64,000 bases of DNA from Bradyrhizobium sp. RD5-C2 (GCF_019972155.1 NZ_BOVL01000020.1:218081-282080), one strand, 5' to 3'; positions 1-8,968 are shown, counted from the first letter of the stretch. Made by a program: numbers and translations. Notes: a model not told the origin generated them from the letters alone.

Positions 1-16
1 TCGTGTGTTCGTTCAT
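1..16 (-). CDS. 5' end of an unidentified gene running off the window
   Basis: The reverse strand has an ATG at 14-16 preceded about nine bases upstream by a GAGGAA Shine-Dalgarno-like sequence, and it opens a frame (MNEHT) that continues beyond the left edge. It lies downstream of the dioxygenase-like gene on the same strand, so it may be the next gene of that unit. Five codons are too few to identify it. Confidence 0.35.
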
Positions 17-162
17 CGACGTTTTCCTCTGACGTTACGAGGTGCAGCCTAACACCAAACGGCCGAGGCGAGGCAATGCTGCTGCGCGCAGTGCAGCATT
101 CCGCAATGAGATGCATGATACCGAGCGCGTGGATTGCACGACGGCGCAAGTGGACGCGCGTT

Positions 163-1119
163 TCAGTCCTTCACCGGTGGCGTGCCATGGGTGTGGAACG
201 ACTCGATCGTCTTCAAACCCCAAGCCTGGCCCTTCTTGCGCTCCTCCTCGGTCCACACGATCGGCTTCCAGTCCGGCGCGAGGATCAGGCGGGCTCCTGC
301 ATTGGCAACCTCGACGCGGTTGCCGCCGGGTTCATAGACATAGAGGAAGAAGGTCTGCTGGATCGCGTGCTTGTGCGGCCCGGTCTCGATGTGCACGCCG
401 TGCTCGAGGAAGATATCCGCCGCGCGCAGGATCTCCTCGCGGCTATCCAGCGCGTAGGTCACGTGATGGAAACGTCCCATCTTGCCGTAGTGGTCGCGGG
501 TATAGGCGAAGTCGTAGCTCTTGTTCGACATCGTCATCCACATCGCGGCTTCCGTGCCGTCGTTGAGCACGATCTGCTCGGTGGTGCGGCATCCCAGGTA
601 GTTCTCGAAGAACAGGCGATTGGCCTTGATGTCGACCGCGAGGCAGTTGAGATGGTCGAGCCGGCGGACATTGACGCCGCGCGCCGGAAAACGTTGCGCC
701 TGGTTCTTCAACGCCGGCTTCAGCTCGGCCGGCGCCTCGTACCATTCGGCCTCGTAATAGAGCTCGATGACGTGGCCGTCGGGATCGCGGCAGCGGAATG
801 CCGGTCCCTGCCCCATGTCGCCTTCAATCCAGCCGATGTCGAAGCCCGAGCCCTTCAGCGCGGCGACGCGGCGCTCGAGCGCCTGTGGGCTGCGCGCCCG
901 CAGCGCCATGTGCTCCATGCCTGAAGTCTTCGACGCGGTCAGCTTCAGCGAATAACGCTCGTAATCGTCCCAGCCGCGCAGATAGACCGACTCGCCCTTC
1001 CGGCCGCTGACCGTCATGCCCATGACATCGACGAAGAACTTCAGGCTCTCGTCCGGCTTCGGCGTCAGCAGCTCCATGTGCCCGAGATGAGCGAGATCGA
1101 AGATCGGTTCCGGCTGCAT
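163..1119 (-). CDS. Extradiol (catechol 2,3-) dioxygenase-like VOC protein
   Basis: 318 residues made of two vicinal-oxygen-chelate modules, the layout of type I extradiol ring-cleavage dioxygenases (usually about 300 residues). The expected metal ligands are visible: a His in HLGHMEL near residue 16, a His in RFHHVTYAL near residue 218 and a Glu in NRVEVA near residue 270. Family members use Fe(II), sometimes Mn(II), and O2 to cleave a catecholic ring; the substrate cannot be read from the sequence. The start has a strong GGAGGGAG Shine-Dalgarno sequence. Two perfect inverted repeats lie 70-115 bases upstream, so control by a repressor or activator is likely, but no regulator gene is adjacent. 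It is an orphan without ring-hydroxylation or meta-pathway genes in the window. Confidence 0.85.
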   Translation of the reverse strand: MQPEPIFDLAHLGHMELLTPKPDESLKFFVDVMGMTVSGRKGESVYLRGWDDYERYSLKLTASKTSGMEHMALRARSPQALERRVAALKGSGFDIGWIEGDMGQGPAFRCRDPDGHVIELYYEAEWYEAPAELKPALKNQAQRFPARGVNVRRLDHLNCLAVDIKANRLFFENYLGCRTTEQIVLNDGTEAAMWMTMSNKSYDFAYTRDHYGKMGRFHHVTYALDSREEILRAADIFLEHGVHIETGPHKHAIQQTFFLYVYEPGGNRVEVANAGARLILAPDWKPIVWTEEERKKGQAWGLKTIESFHTHGTPPVKD

Positions 1120-1187
1120 GGACGGTCTCCCTCCGTGACGACGCCGGACCGACCTCTTTCAGCTCGGGCGGTGAACGGCGGGCGGAT

Positions 1188-1203
1188 TTGTACTAGTGTA
1201 CAA
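1188..1203. promoter_or_regulatory. Inverted repeat, candidate operator of the dioxygenase gene
   Basis: TTGTAC and GTACAA form a perfect six-base inverted repeat around a four-base spacer. It lies about 70 bases upstream of the dioxygenase start. Its size and symmetry suit a dimeric helix-turn-helix regulator, for example of the GntR family. The regulator itself is not identified. Confidence 0.5.
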
Positions 1204-1216
1204 AGGATTAGGTCCC

Positions 1217-1233
1217 GTCAACAAAATGTTGAC
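1217..1233. promoter_or_regulatory. Second inverted repeat upstream of the dioxygenase gene
   Basis: GTCAACA and TGTTGAC are perfect seven-base arms around AAA. The site lies 13 bases from the first palindrome and has an unrelated sequence, which suggests two different regulators or an operator plus an activator site. Confidence 0.5.
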
Positions 1234-1332
1234 GCCGAAAATTGCGCCCCTCGTTGAAGCCAGCGCGCGCCTAGCCCTTTGACGCCATCACCGGTGCCGG
1301 ACCATGCGGCCGGGAAATGGTCGCCGACACGG

Positions 1333-1455
1333 TCAGCGCAACGGCAGCGCGCACACCATGCAGAGCTTCATCCGCGCAGTACGGCGATCGGTCATCGGCA
1401 GAAAGAAGAAGAACGCGATCGCCAGAACGAGAAGCGCATTCACGAGAATGTACAT
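1333..1455 (-). CDS. Small single-helix membrane protein (40 aa)
   Basis: A short frame beginning MYILVNALLVLAIAFFFFLP has one hydrophobic helix at residues 2-20, then a basic stretch (TDRRTARMK) that would stay in the cytoplasm, and two cysteines near the end. GAGGGCTCC lies just before this ATG, which is why this start is preferred over an in-frame ATG 23 codons further upstream. It sits alone between the GGDEF-EAL gene and the dioxygenase. No function is recognised, and it may be a chance frame. Confidence 0.45.
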   Translation of the reverse strand: MYILVNALLVLAIAFFFFLPMTDRRTARMKLCMVCALPLR

Positions 1456-1550
1456 GGCGGAGCCCTCTTGTTGCGTATCAACAAGATGGCAGGCGCTCGC
1501 GCGGCATTCCGTGGCAGAAATCACATATCGATAGCGGTTGAGGCCGGCGC

Positions 1551-3467
1551 TCAGGCTACCGAAACGGCCTTCTCGCGATGCGACGACAAGAGCTCGCGGA
1601 TTTCGACATTCGGCACCGGCCGGCTGAACAGATAGCCCTGCATCTCGGTGCAGCCGAGGATGCGGAGCATATTGCGCTGCTGCTCGGTCTCGACGCCCTC
1701 CGCAGTGGTCGTCATGTCGCTCGCGGCGGCAATGTTCACGACGGCCTGGACGATCGTGGATGACGCGCCGGTCCCGGCGAGGTCCTTGATGAAGGCGCGA
1801 TCGATCTTGATTTTGTCGAAGGGGAAGCGCTGCAGATAGCTCAGCGACGAATAGCCGGTGCCGAAATCGTCGAGCGCGATCCGGATGCCGAGCTCGCGAA
1901 GCTGATGCAGGATATCGAGCGCGGCCTCGTCGTCGCGGATCAGCACCGCCTCGGTAATCTCGAGTTCGAGCCGCGAGGGCGCGAGCCCCGACGCCGCGAG
2001 CGCGGCGGCGACGTTGAGCGCCAGCGTCTGGCTCTTGAACTGAATCGGAGACACATTGACCGCGACGTTGATGTGATCAGGCCAGTTCACCGCTTCCCGG
2101 CACGCGGTGTTGAGCACCCAGTGCCCGAGATCGTTGATCAAACCGGTATCCTCGGCGACCGGGATGAAATCCGCCGGCGAGATGATGCCACGCTCTGGAT
2201 GCCGCCAGCGTACCAGCGCTTCGCAGCAGCTGACCCTGCCGTCCTCGAGATGGAGCAACGGCTGATAGTGCAACTCGAAGCTGCCTTCGGCGATCGCCTG
2301 GCGCAATTCCAGTTCCAGGCCGCGCCGCGCCTTGGCGCGCGCGTCCATGCCGGCCTCGAAGAACCGGTAGGTGCGGCGGCCGTCGCTCTTCGCGCCATAG
2401 AGCGCGAGGTCGGCGTTGCGCAGCAATTGATCGAGGTCGAGGCCGTCGTCGGGCGCGACCGCGATGCCGATGCTGGCGTCGGTCGTGATCAGGTGCCCGC
2501 TGCATTCGATCGGCTGGCGGATGGTCTGATAGATCGCGGCCAGCAGCTGCATGGTCTCAGTCTGATCGCGGACCGCAGTCTGGATCACGGCAAACTCGTC
2601 GCCGCCGAGCCGCGCCGCGACATTGGTCTCCCCGACGCAGGAGCGCAGACGTTCGGCGATTGCCCTGAGCAGTTCGTCGCCGATCTGATGGCCGAGCGCG
2701 TCGTTGACGCTCTTGAACTCATCGATGTCGATGTACATGACCGCGACCTGCTCGTCGGGCCCGATCGACTTCAACGCTTGCTCGAGGCGCTGACGGAACA
2801 GCAGGCGGTTGGGCAGGTCGGTGAGCGCATCATAGTGCGCCATATGCGCGATCTTGTTCTCGGTGCGGGTCCGCTCGGTGACGTCCTCGATGGTCGCCAC
2901 CCATCCGCCCTCCGGGAGCGGCTTGTTGACGATCTCGATCGCCCGCCCGCCCGGTGCCTCGGTCAGCTGACGCGTCCCCCGGCCAAGCTTCACATTGCGG
3001 ATAATGGCATCGCAGAATTCGTCGACGTCGCCATCGAACGAGCCGGTCTCCTGCCGGTGCGCGATCAGCCGCTGCATGGTGCAGCCGGGCTTCGCCACAT
3101 CGGGCGAGAGCCCGAACATCTCGATGTAGGGACGGTTGCAGATGATGATGCGCGCCGATGCGTCGTAAAGCACGAGCCCCTGCGGAATATTGTCCACGGC
3201 GGTCATAAGATTGCGACGTTCGGAGGCGAGCCGCGCGTCGGAGATTTCATGCCGCTTCAGCAACAGGAAGACGATCACAGCCATGATCGCAAAGGCCGCC
3301 ATCAGCAGGCCTTCGCGCTCGCTCCACTGCGCGGTCACGCTTCCGAACAGGCTGCCGACCAGCAGGCCGGCGCAGAACGCCAGCCCCTTGGTCGAGCCGG
3401 CCTCGGCATTTCCTGACGATGAATTGCGGTGTTCGATGCGCACGCTGATCTCTCCCGGACGCGGCAT
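1551..3467 (-). CDS. Membrane-anchored PAS-GGDEF-EAL cyclic-di-GMP protein
   Basis: 638 residues. Two hydrophobic helices (about 28-46 and 54-70) anchor the protein, followed by a PAS domain (about 85-200), GGDEF (about 205-370, intact GGDEF at 288-292) and EAL (about 385-630, EAL at 416-418). Domains of this kind make and degrade cyclic di-GMP, the second messenger controlling motility and biofilm. Both signature motifs are intact, so both activities are possible; in many such proteins only one is active. No RxxD inhibitory site is found five residues before GGDEF. The PAS domain probably senses a ligand or redox state that sets the balance. The gene stands alone and is transcribed away from the HerA gene. 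Confidence 0.93.
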   Translation of the reverse strand: MPRPGEISVRIEHRNSSSGNAEAGSTKGLAFCAGLLVGSLFGSVTAQWSEREGLLMAAFAIMAVIVFLLLKRHEISDARLASERRNLMTAVDNIPQGLVLYDASARIIICNRPYIEMFGLSPDVAKPGCTMQRLIAHRQETGSFDGDVDEFCDAIIRNVKLGRGTRQLTEAPGGRAIEIVNKPLPEGGWVATIEDVTERTRTENKIAHMAHYDALTDLPNRLLFRQRLEQALKSIGPDEQVAVMYIDIDEFKSVNDALGHQIGDELLRAIAERLRSCVGETNVAARLGGDEFAVIQTAVRDQTETMQLLAAIYQTIRQPIECSGHLITTDASIGIAVAPDDGLDLDQLLRNADLALYGAKSDGRRTYRFFEAGMDARAKARRGLELELRQAIAEGSFELHYQPLLHLEDGRVSCCEALVRWRHPERGIISPADFIPVAEDTGLINDLGHWVLNTACREAVNWPDHINVAVNVSPIQFKSQTLALNVAAALAASGLAPSRLELEITEAVLIRDDEAALDILHQLRELGIRIALDDFGTGYSSLSYLQRFPFDKIKIDRAFIKDLAGTGASSTIVQAVVNIAAASDMTTTAEGVETEQQRNMLRILGCTEMQGYLFSRPVPNVEIRELLSSHREKAVSVA

Positions 3468-3816
3468 CGTTACGCAGCACTGATGGAAAGGTCGTTACAA
3501 CTCGCAGTTAGCAATCGGTTACACGATACCTGGAGACAGCGCGTAACACATCGCGCCGAAACCCCCGTAAACTTACGGAGCTGCCGATGCACTCATCAGA
3601 GATGGTAAATCCCGCCTTAACAGGAAAACCGCGAAACAAGCCCGGCTGTGCCGGAAAGCGACGATTTCGCCGCCGATGCGTACGACGGAACGCAATCTCG
3701 CGGCACGATAGAAACAAATCGTCACCGGGAAGGTGTAGATTTAGCCGATGCGCAACCTCGGCGATTTAACGGTTTTTCCAAACCCGGGCGCGCATATTGG
3801 TCCGGACATTTAGATT
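3468..3816. other. Intergenic region between divergent genes
   Basis: 349 bases separate the GGDEF-EAL gene from the HerA ATPase gene, so both promoters must lie here. I see no further gene, strong palindrome or repeat family member. An in-frame TAG at 3811-3813 limits how far upstream the HerA gene can start. Confidence 0.6.
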
Positions 3817-5592
3817 TTGCCAACGAGCCAGGCTGGAACTGTGACATCTTTTGGACGTGTGATCTCTGTGCGCGGCTCGCAAGCCCGGGTTGGGCTGCTG
3901 ACTGGTGGCCAGATGCAGCTTTCAGAAATGCGTGCGACCGTTGGCCGCTTCGTCAGTATCCGCTGCGCGAGCTCGGTCATCGTCGCCATGATCACCGAAG
4001 TGTCGTGCGAGAACCTGCCGCCGTCCGACGAATACATGGCGACCGCCTCGGTCGACCTGCTCGGCGAAATCCTCGGCGGCGACCGCCCGAAATTCCAGCG
4101 CGGTGTCACCCACTATCCGACCATCGGCGACAGCACCGATCTGATCACGAACCAGGAGCTGCGCACGGTCTATGCGCCGAGCGGCTCGGACCAGATCAAT
4201 GTCGGCACGCTGCAACAGGATCGTTCGGTTATCGCCTATGTCGACGTCGAGGAAATGCTGTCCAAGCACTTTGCGGTGCTCGGCTCGACCGGCGTCGGCA
4301 AATCCACCGGCGTGTCGCTGCTGCTCAACGAAATCCTGAAGTCGCGGCCGAACCTGCGCATCTTCCTGCTCGACGTGCACAACGAATATGGCCGCTGCTT
4401 CGGCGAGCGCGCGCAGGTGCTCAACCCGCGAAACCTGAAGCTGCCGTTCTGGCTGTTCAACTTCGAAGAGATCGTCGACGTGCTGTTCGGCGGCCGGCCT
4501 GGCGTGCCCGAAGAGCTCGACATCCTCGCCGAAGTGATTCCGATGGCGAAGGGCATCTACACCCAGTACCAAAACTCCGACCGGGTCGGTCTCGGGCTGA
4601 AGCGCGTCGACCCCAAGCAGGTCGGCTACACCGTCGATACGCCGGTACCCTACCGCCTCGTCGACCTGATCTCGCTGATCGACGAGCGCATGGGCAAGCT
4701 CGAGAACCGCTCCTCGCGCATCATCTACCACAAGCTGATCTCGCGCATCGACGCGGTGCGCAACGATCCGCGCTACGCCTTCATGTTCGACAACGCCAAT
4801 GTCGGCGGCGACACCATGGCCGAGGTGATCAGTCATCTGTTCCGCCTGCCCGCCAACGGCAAGCCGATGACCATCATGCAGCTCGCCGGCTTCCCGGCGG
4901 AAGTCGTCGATTCCGTGGTGTCGGTGCTGTGCCGCATGGCGTTCGATTTCGGACTGTGGAGCGACGGCGTCTCGCCGATGCTGTTCGTCTGCGAGGAAGC
5001 GCACCGCTACGCCTCCGCCGACCGCAACATCGGCTTCGGGCCGACCCGCAAGGCGGTGTCGCGCATCGCCAAGGAAGGCCGCAAATACGGCGTCTATCTC
5101 GGCCTGATCACCCAGCGTCCGGCCGAGCTCGACGCGACCATCATCTCCCAGTGCAACACGCTGTTCACGATGCGGCTTGCCAACGACCGCGACCAGGCGC
5201 TGCTGCGCTCCGCGGTGTCGGATGCCGCCGCCAACCTGCTGTCGTTCGTGCCTTCGCTCGGCACCCGCGAAGTGCTGGCGTTCGGCGAAGGCGTGGCGCT
5301 GCCGACCCGGCTGCGCTTCAAGGAGGTGCCGCCTCACCAGCTGCCGCGCGGCGAAGCCACCATCGCTACGGTGCCGTCGGTCACCGCCGGCCATGACATG
5401 CATTTCGTCAGCGCCGTGCTGGAGCGCTGGCGCGGCGCCACCTCGCATCGCGATTCGGCGAGCGGCGATGCCAACTTCAACCCTCCGACGCAGCCGCCGC
5501 GCACGATGGCGCCCGCCGAGGCGCCGATGCTGCAGCCGTCACTGGGCCTCGATCCGGACCGCTTCTCTCTCCTGAAGAAGCCGCTGCGCTGA
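3817..5592 (+). CDS. HerA-type ATPase (DUF87 family)
   Basis: 591 residues. An N-terminal beta-barrel (about 8-95) resembles the HAS-barrel of HerA. It is followed by a RecA/FtsK-like ATPase core with Walker A GSTGVGKS at 156-163 and a Walker B-like segment LFVCEEAHR at about 389-397. HerA proteins form hexameric DNA translocases; archaeal ones work with the nuclease NurA, and some bacterial ones belong to phage-defence pairs. No nuclease, SIR2 or DUF4297-type partner is next to this gene, so it is an orphan, probably a housekeeping form of this group. The start is TTG at 3817: an in-frame stop lies two codons earlier and the first GTG would cut into the barrel. Confidence 0.88.
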   Translation: MPTSQAGTVTSFGRVISVRGSQARVGLLTGGQMQLSEMRATVGRFVSIRCASSVIVAMITEVSCENLPPSDEYMATASVDLLGEILGGDRPKFQRGVTHYPTIGDSTDLITNQELRTVYAPSGSDQINVGTLQQDRSVIAYVDVEEMLSKHFAVLGSTGVGKSTGVSLLLNEILKSRPNLRIFLLDVHNEYGRCFGERAQVLNPRNLKLPFWLFNFEEIVDVLFGGRPGVPEELDILAEVIPMAKGIYTQYQNSDRVGLGLKRVDPKQVGYTVDTPVPYRLVDLISLIDERMGKLENRSSRIIYHKLISRIDAVRNDPRYAFMFDNANVGGDTMAEVISHLFRLPANGKPMTIMQLAGFPAEVVDSVVSVLCRMAFDFGLWSDGVSPMLFVCEEAHRYASADRNIGFGPTRKAVSRIAKEGRKYGVYLGLITQRPAELDATIISQCNTLFTMRLANDRDQALLRSAVSDAAANLLSFVPSLGTREVLAFGEGVALPTRLRFKEVPPHQLPRGEATIATVPSVTAGHDMHFVSAVLERWRGATSHRDSASGDANFNPPTQPPRTMAPAEAPMLQPSLGLDPDRFSLLKKPLR

Positions 5593-5690
5593 CGTCACCA
5601 TGGCAGGGCGCCGATGCGCCTTGCGCCCAAGCCGTCATCCACTATGGTTTCGCGTGACGCCGCGTCCCCGCGGCACGCCGGAACCATCTC

Positions 5691-6269
5691 ATGACGCAGC
5701 CGACCACAAAGCGCTTCCCGACGCCCGCTCTCGACAAGCTCCCCGAGGACATCCGCACCCGCATCCTGGCGGTGCAGGAGAAGTCCGGCTTCGTGCCGAA
5801 CGTATTCCTCACGCTGGCCTACCGCCCCGACGAATTTCGCGCGTTCTTTGCCTATCACGACGCGCTGATGGAAAAGGACTCCGGCCTCTCCAAGGCCGAG
5901 CGCGAGATGATCGTGGTGGCGACCAGCGCCGCCAACCAATGCCAGTATTGCGTGATCGCCCATGGCGCGATCCTGCGCATCCGCGCCAAGAACCCTGCGA
6001 TCGCCGACCAGATCGCGATCAACTACCGCAAGGCCGACATCACGCCGCGGCAGCGCGCGATGCTCGATTTCGCGATGAAAGTCAGCCGCGCGGCCGAGGA
6101 GGTCTCGGAGACGGATTTCGCCGCGCTCGCGACCCACGGCTTCAGCGACGACGACGTCTGGGATATCGCCGCGGTCGCGGCCTTCTTCGCGCTCTCGAAC
6201 CGGCTTGCGAACGTCACCGGGATGCGGCCGAACGACGAGTTCTACATGCTCGGCCGGCAGCTGAAATAG
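5691..6269 (+). CDS. Peroxidase-related AhpD/carboxymuconolactone decarboxylase-like protein
   Basis: 192 all-helical residues with the AhpD-type active site: C84 and C87 in NQCQYC, followed by H91. Members of the peroxidase-related subgroup are thought to reduce peroxides through the Cys pair, with a proton relay to the His and nearby acidic residues. Many are of unknown substrate. The gene precedes mgtC on the same strand with eleven bases between them, so the two are probably co-transcribed. The C terminus (FYMLGRQLK) matches full-length family members. It is unrelated in position to the second AhpD-like gene at 41.3 kb. Confidence 0.85.
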   Translation: MTQPTTKRFPTPALDKLPEDIRTRILAVQEKSGFVPNVFLTLAYRPDEFRAFFAYHDALMEKDSGLSKAEREMIVVATSAANQCQYCVIAHGAILRIRAKNPAIADQIAINYRKADITPRQRAMLDFAMKVSRAAEEVSETDFAALATHGFSDDDVWDIAAVAAFFALSNRLANVTGMRPNDEFYMLGRQLK

Positions 6270-6280
6270 AGGACGCCTTG

Positions 6281-6790
6281 GTGGACTGGAGCGAGATCAT
6301 CCTGCGTCTCGGCGCGGCCACCCTTGCCGGCAGCGCGATCGGGCTCGACCGCGACCTGCGCGGCAAGCCGATCGGGCTGAAGACGCTGGGTCTCGTCAGC
6401 CTCTCGACGGCCACGGTCGTGCTGCTGGCATTGCAGGCCGTCGAGCCCGGCCATTTCACCGATGCGGTGAGCCGCGTGATCCAGGGCGTGCTGACCGGCA
6501 TCGGCTTTCTCGGCGCCGGCGTGATCGTTCGCCAGGGCGATCGCTTTCAGGTTCGCGGCCTGACCAGCGCCGCTTGCGCGTTCTTCGCCGCCTGCGTCGG
6601 CATCGTCTGCGGCGCCGGACATTGGCCCATCGTCATCACCGCGCTCGTGCTGGCATTCCTGCTGCTGACCTTCGGCAAGCGGACCGAGCGGTGGCTGCAC
6701 CACGCGCTCGGCGGCAAGGAGGACCAGCACAGCCCAGGGGCCGCGCCCGGTCAGTCGTCAGATGCCGGCCCGCACCAGCCGGGCAAATAG
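6281..6790 (+). CDS. MgtC/SapB family membrane protein
   Basis: 169 residues with four or five hydrophobic helices and the N-terminal MgtC signature GLDRDLRGKPIGLKT. MgtC proteins help bacteria grow at low magnesium and, in pathogens, inhibit the F-type ATP synthase; environmental homologues are poorly defined. The start is GTG at 6281, seven bases after an AGAGGA Shine-Dalgarno sequence; TTG at 6278 is also possible. The C-terminal tail after the helices is short and rich in Gly, Pro and Gln, so this is the short form without an ACT-like domain. The last 40 bases overlap the convergent ParB-like gene. Confidence 0.85.
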   Translation: MDWSEIILRLGAATLAGSAIGLDRDLRGKPIGLKTLGLVSLSTATVVLLALQAVEPGHFTDAVSRVIQGVLTGIGFLGAGVIVRQGDRFQVRGLTSAACAFFAACVGIVCGAGHWPIVITALVLAFLLLTFGKRTERWLHHALGGKEDQHSPGAAPGQSSDAGPHQPGK

Positions 6791-7377
6791 ACCGCGCTCG
6801 GGCTGCGGCCCAGCGCCAGCCCCTTCTCCAGCGCCTTGTCGAAATTGTTCTCCACCGTCTTGCGCGGGATGTGGCGGCGCAGGAAATCGGCCCACAGGAA
6901 TTCGCTGAATGGCGTCGTGTCCTTGGCGAAGCCACCGGCCCGGCGCATTTCGCCGGCGAGGCTGCGGAACGGATCGTCCTTGAGATCCTTGATCGATTTC
7001 GGAATGTCCCTGAAGTGCCGCCGCTCGCCCTTGGAATCGTAGGGATAGACCCAGCGCTTGTTGTCCATCACGCCCCAGAACACGTCACGCTCGACCATCG
7101 TGAGATCGCCGATCACCGTGACCAGGATGTCCTTGACGCCCTCCTCGTGCAGCGCCCGCGCCATATGATGGTGATCGACCACGTAATAGCGATCGTCGGG
7201 ACCATGGACGACCGGGATCATGTGCTTGCCCAGCAGTTCGGCGCGCTTCTTGTCCGACTTGTGCTCGCGCCAGCGCTTCCGCTTCTCCTTCACCTCGTGC
7301 ATGCCGACCGTCATCTGGGTCGGCCGCAGCGACAGGATCGGGACCGGTTTGACGTAAGGCTCGCGCGTATGGGCCAT
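6751..7377 (-). CDS. ParB-like nuclease-fold protein (ParBc_2 type)
   Basis: 208 residues related to the ParB/sulfiredoxin fold. The segment VVDHHHMARAL near residue 68 corresponds to the DGxHR loop of ParB, where the nucleotide is bound. There is no helix-turn-helix DNA-binding domain, so it is not a chromosome-partitioning ParB; the family (putative ParB-like nuclease) has no settled function. The start is supported by GGGAG nine bases upstream. The gene is convergent with mgtC, overlapping by 40 bases, and divergent from the KirBac channel gene, from which it is separated by 87 bases. Confidence 0.75.
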   Translation of the reverse strand: MAHTREPYVKPVPILSLRPTQMTVGMHEVKEKRKRWREHKSDKKRAELLGKHMIPVVHGPDDRYYVVDHHHMARALHEEGVKDILVTVIGDLTMVERDVFWGVMDNKRWVYPYDSKGERRHFRDIPKSIKDLKDDPFRSLAGEMRRAGGFAKDTTPFSEFLWADFLRRHIPRKTVENNFDKALEKGLALGRSPSAVYLPGWCGPASDD

Positions 7378-7464
7378 GGTTTGTACTCCCGTTTGACCGG
7401 CACTCCGGAATGGGTTCCATTATGACATGATGACGCAGGCAGGCGGAAGAGCCGGTTCGGCCGA

Positions 7465-8346
7465 ATGGCATTGAGAGCAAGCGAACGCGTGAAGGCCCGC
7501 ACGATCCGCCTCGGCAACCGCGAGGTCGTGACCGAGGGGTTGGAGCTCAGTTTCTGGGCAGACATCAGCCATCGCTGCATGACGGCATCCTGGCCTGCCT
7601 TTATCGGCGGTGCAGCATTGGTGTTCATCAGCTTCAACGCCGTCTTCGCCCTGTTGTATTGGCTCGGCGATCATCCGATCGCCAACGTGCCTGACGGCCA
7701 ATACGTCGATTACCTCTATTTCAGCATCGAGACACTTTCGACCGCGGGCTATGGCGACATGCACCCGCAGACGCATTACGGGCACTTCATCGCCACCATC
7801 GAACTCTTCACCGGCATCTTCTCGATGTCGCTGATGACCGGACTGATCTTTGCCCGCTTCTCGCGGCCGAGCGCGCGTCTGCTGTTCGCCGACCATCCCG
7901 TGATCTCGGACCATGAGGGCCAGCTCACGTTGATGATCCGCCTGGCCAACGAGCGGCACAACATCATCGCCAATGCCACCGCGCGGCTGTGGCTGTTCAA
8001 GAACGGCGTCAGCAAGGAAGGCATGCCATACCGCCGGTTTTACGAACTGCCGCTCCTGCGCAGCGAGAGCCCGGCGCTGGCGCTGAGCTGGACCCTGTTT
8101 CATGTGATCGACCAGGACAGCCCGCTCTACGGCCTCGACGCCGCGGAGCTTAAAGCCGTCAATGCCGGGATCGGCCTCTTCGTGTCGGGCCTTGACGACG
8201 TTGCAGCGCAAACTGTGCATGCGCGAAAATCGTACGAACATTCCGACATCCGCTTCGGCCATCGCTATGCCGAGATCCTGCAGGCGACCGACGACGGACG
8301 TCTGCGGATCGACTACAGTCGGTTCCACGAGACCCTCGAAGGATAA
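7465..8346 (+). CDS. Inward-rectifier-type potassium channel (KirBac family)
   Basis: 293 residues. Two transmembrane helices (about 45-67 and 107-131) flank a pore helix and the selectivity filter TAGYGD at 93-98, followed by the beta-rich cytoplasmic domain characteristic of Kir channels (about 140-285). The filter has Ala where most K+ channels have Val (TVGYGD), a conservative change. KirBac channels pass K+ and are gated by lipids and ligands at the cytoplasmic domain; the physiological role in bacteria is unclear. A slide-helix-like segment before the first membrane helix is visible. Two Kup uptake systems lie 8 kb away. Confidence 0.9.
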   Translation: MALRASERVKARTIRLGNREVVTEGLELSFWADISHRCMTASWPAFIGGAALVFISFNAVFALLYWLGDHPIANVPDGQYVDYLYFSIETLSTAGYGDMHPQTHYGHFIATIELFTGIFSMSLMTGLIFARFSRPSARLLFADHPVISDHEGQLTLMIRLANERHNIIANATARLWLFKNGVSKEGMPYRRFYELPLLRSESPALALSWTLFHVIDQDSPLYGLDAAELKAVNAGIGLFVSGLDDVAAQTVHARKSYEHSDIRFGHRYAEILQATDDGRLRIDYSRFHETLEG

Positions 8347-8394
8347 ATACCACCTCTGCGCGCATCAAGATTTTAGGTGTGAAGCGCAGCGAAC

Positions 8395-8790
8395 ATGCTA
8401 AACATGAGTGGCGACGCGACCGGACTGACAACAGTGAAGACGCAGCGGCCAATTTCCTCGGATGACGAGCACGTGGTGCTGAAATTCCGGCCGCGTACCT
8501 CGGCGCAGCCGCCCGGCAAGCGCGAGGACCCGGTCCAATCGACCCGCCCTGCTTCCGTCGCTCCTGTTTCCGTCGCCAACGACCTCTCCCGCTATGAGAA
8601 GCCGCGCGAGGAGCCCGACGATTTCCGCCAGCGCATGCTCGCCAACGTCGCCGCCTTCGCCTTCACCGTGGCGCTGACCGCGATCGGTATCTGGCTCGCC
8701 ATGAGCATCGCCGATTTGCGCAAGACCCAGGATTGCGTGCTGATGGGACGCCGGGATTGCGCGAAGATTACGGTGATGCCACGCACCTAG
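8395..8790 (+). CDS. Conserved one-helix membrane protein of unknown function
   Basis: 131 residues: a disordered N-terminal half rich in Pro, Ser and charged residues, one hydrophobic helix at about 86-108, then a short tail with two Cys (DCVLMGRRDC) that probably lies in the periplasm and could form a disulfide. The pattern fits a bitopic anchored protein. No domain is recognised. The second ATG (8404) is a possible alternative start. It lies 48 bases after the KirBac gene on the same strand, but a functional link is not evident. Confidence 0.6.
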   Translation: MLNMSGDATGLTTVKTQRPISSDDEHVVLKFRPRTSAQPPGKREDPVQSTRPASVAPVSVANDLSRYEKPREEPDDFRQRMLANVAAFAFTVALTAIGIWLAMSIADLRKTQDCVLMGRRDCAKITVMPRT

Positions 8791-8968
8791 GCAGGCTGGA
8801 ACCGTACCTAAAAACCGTCCTTGCCAGCCCGGCCAAGCTCCATTGAACTAACGGCCCTGCTCCGATATACGGGCACACGACTCCGGCAGCAGCAATCAGG
8901 CAATCCGGGGCACCGCGCCCGCCTCCTCAGAGCCGACCCGGATTTACCTTCAATATATCAAAGGCTTA

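Noticed and set aside
8798..8819. GGAAC followed by CGTC as an EcfG-type stress promoter before acpXL
   Set aside because: The spacing is 13 bases against the usual 16-17, and the -10 part is CGTC, not CGTT.
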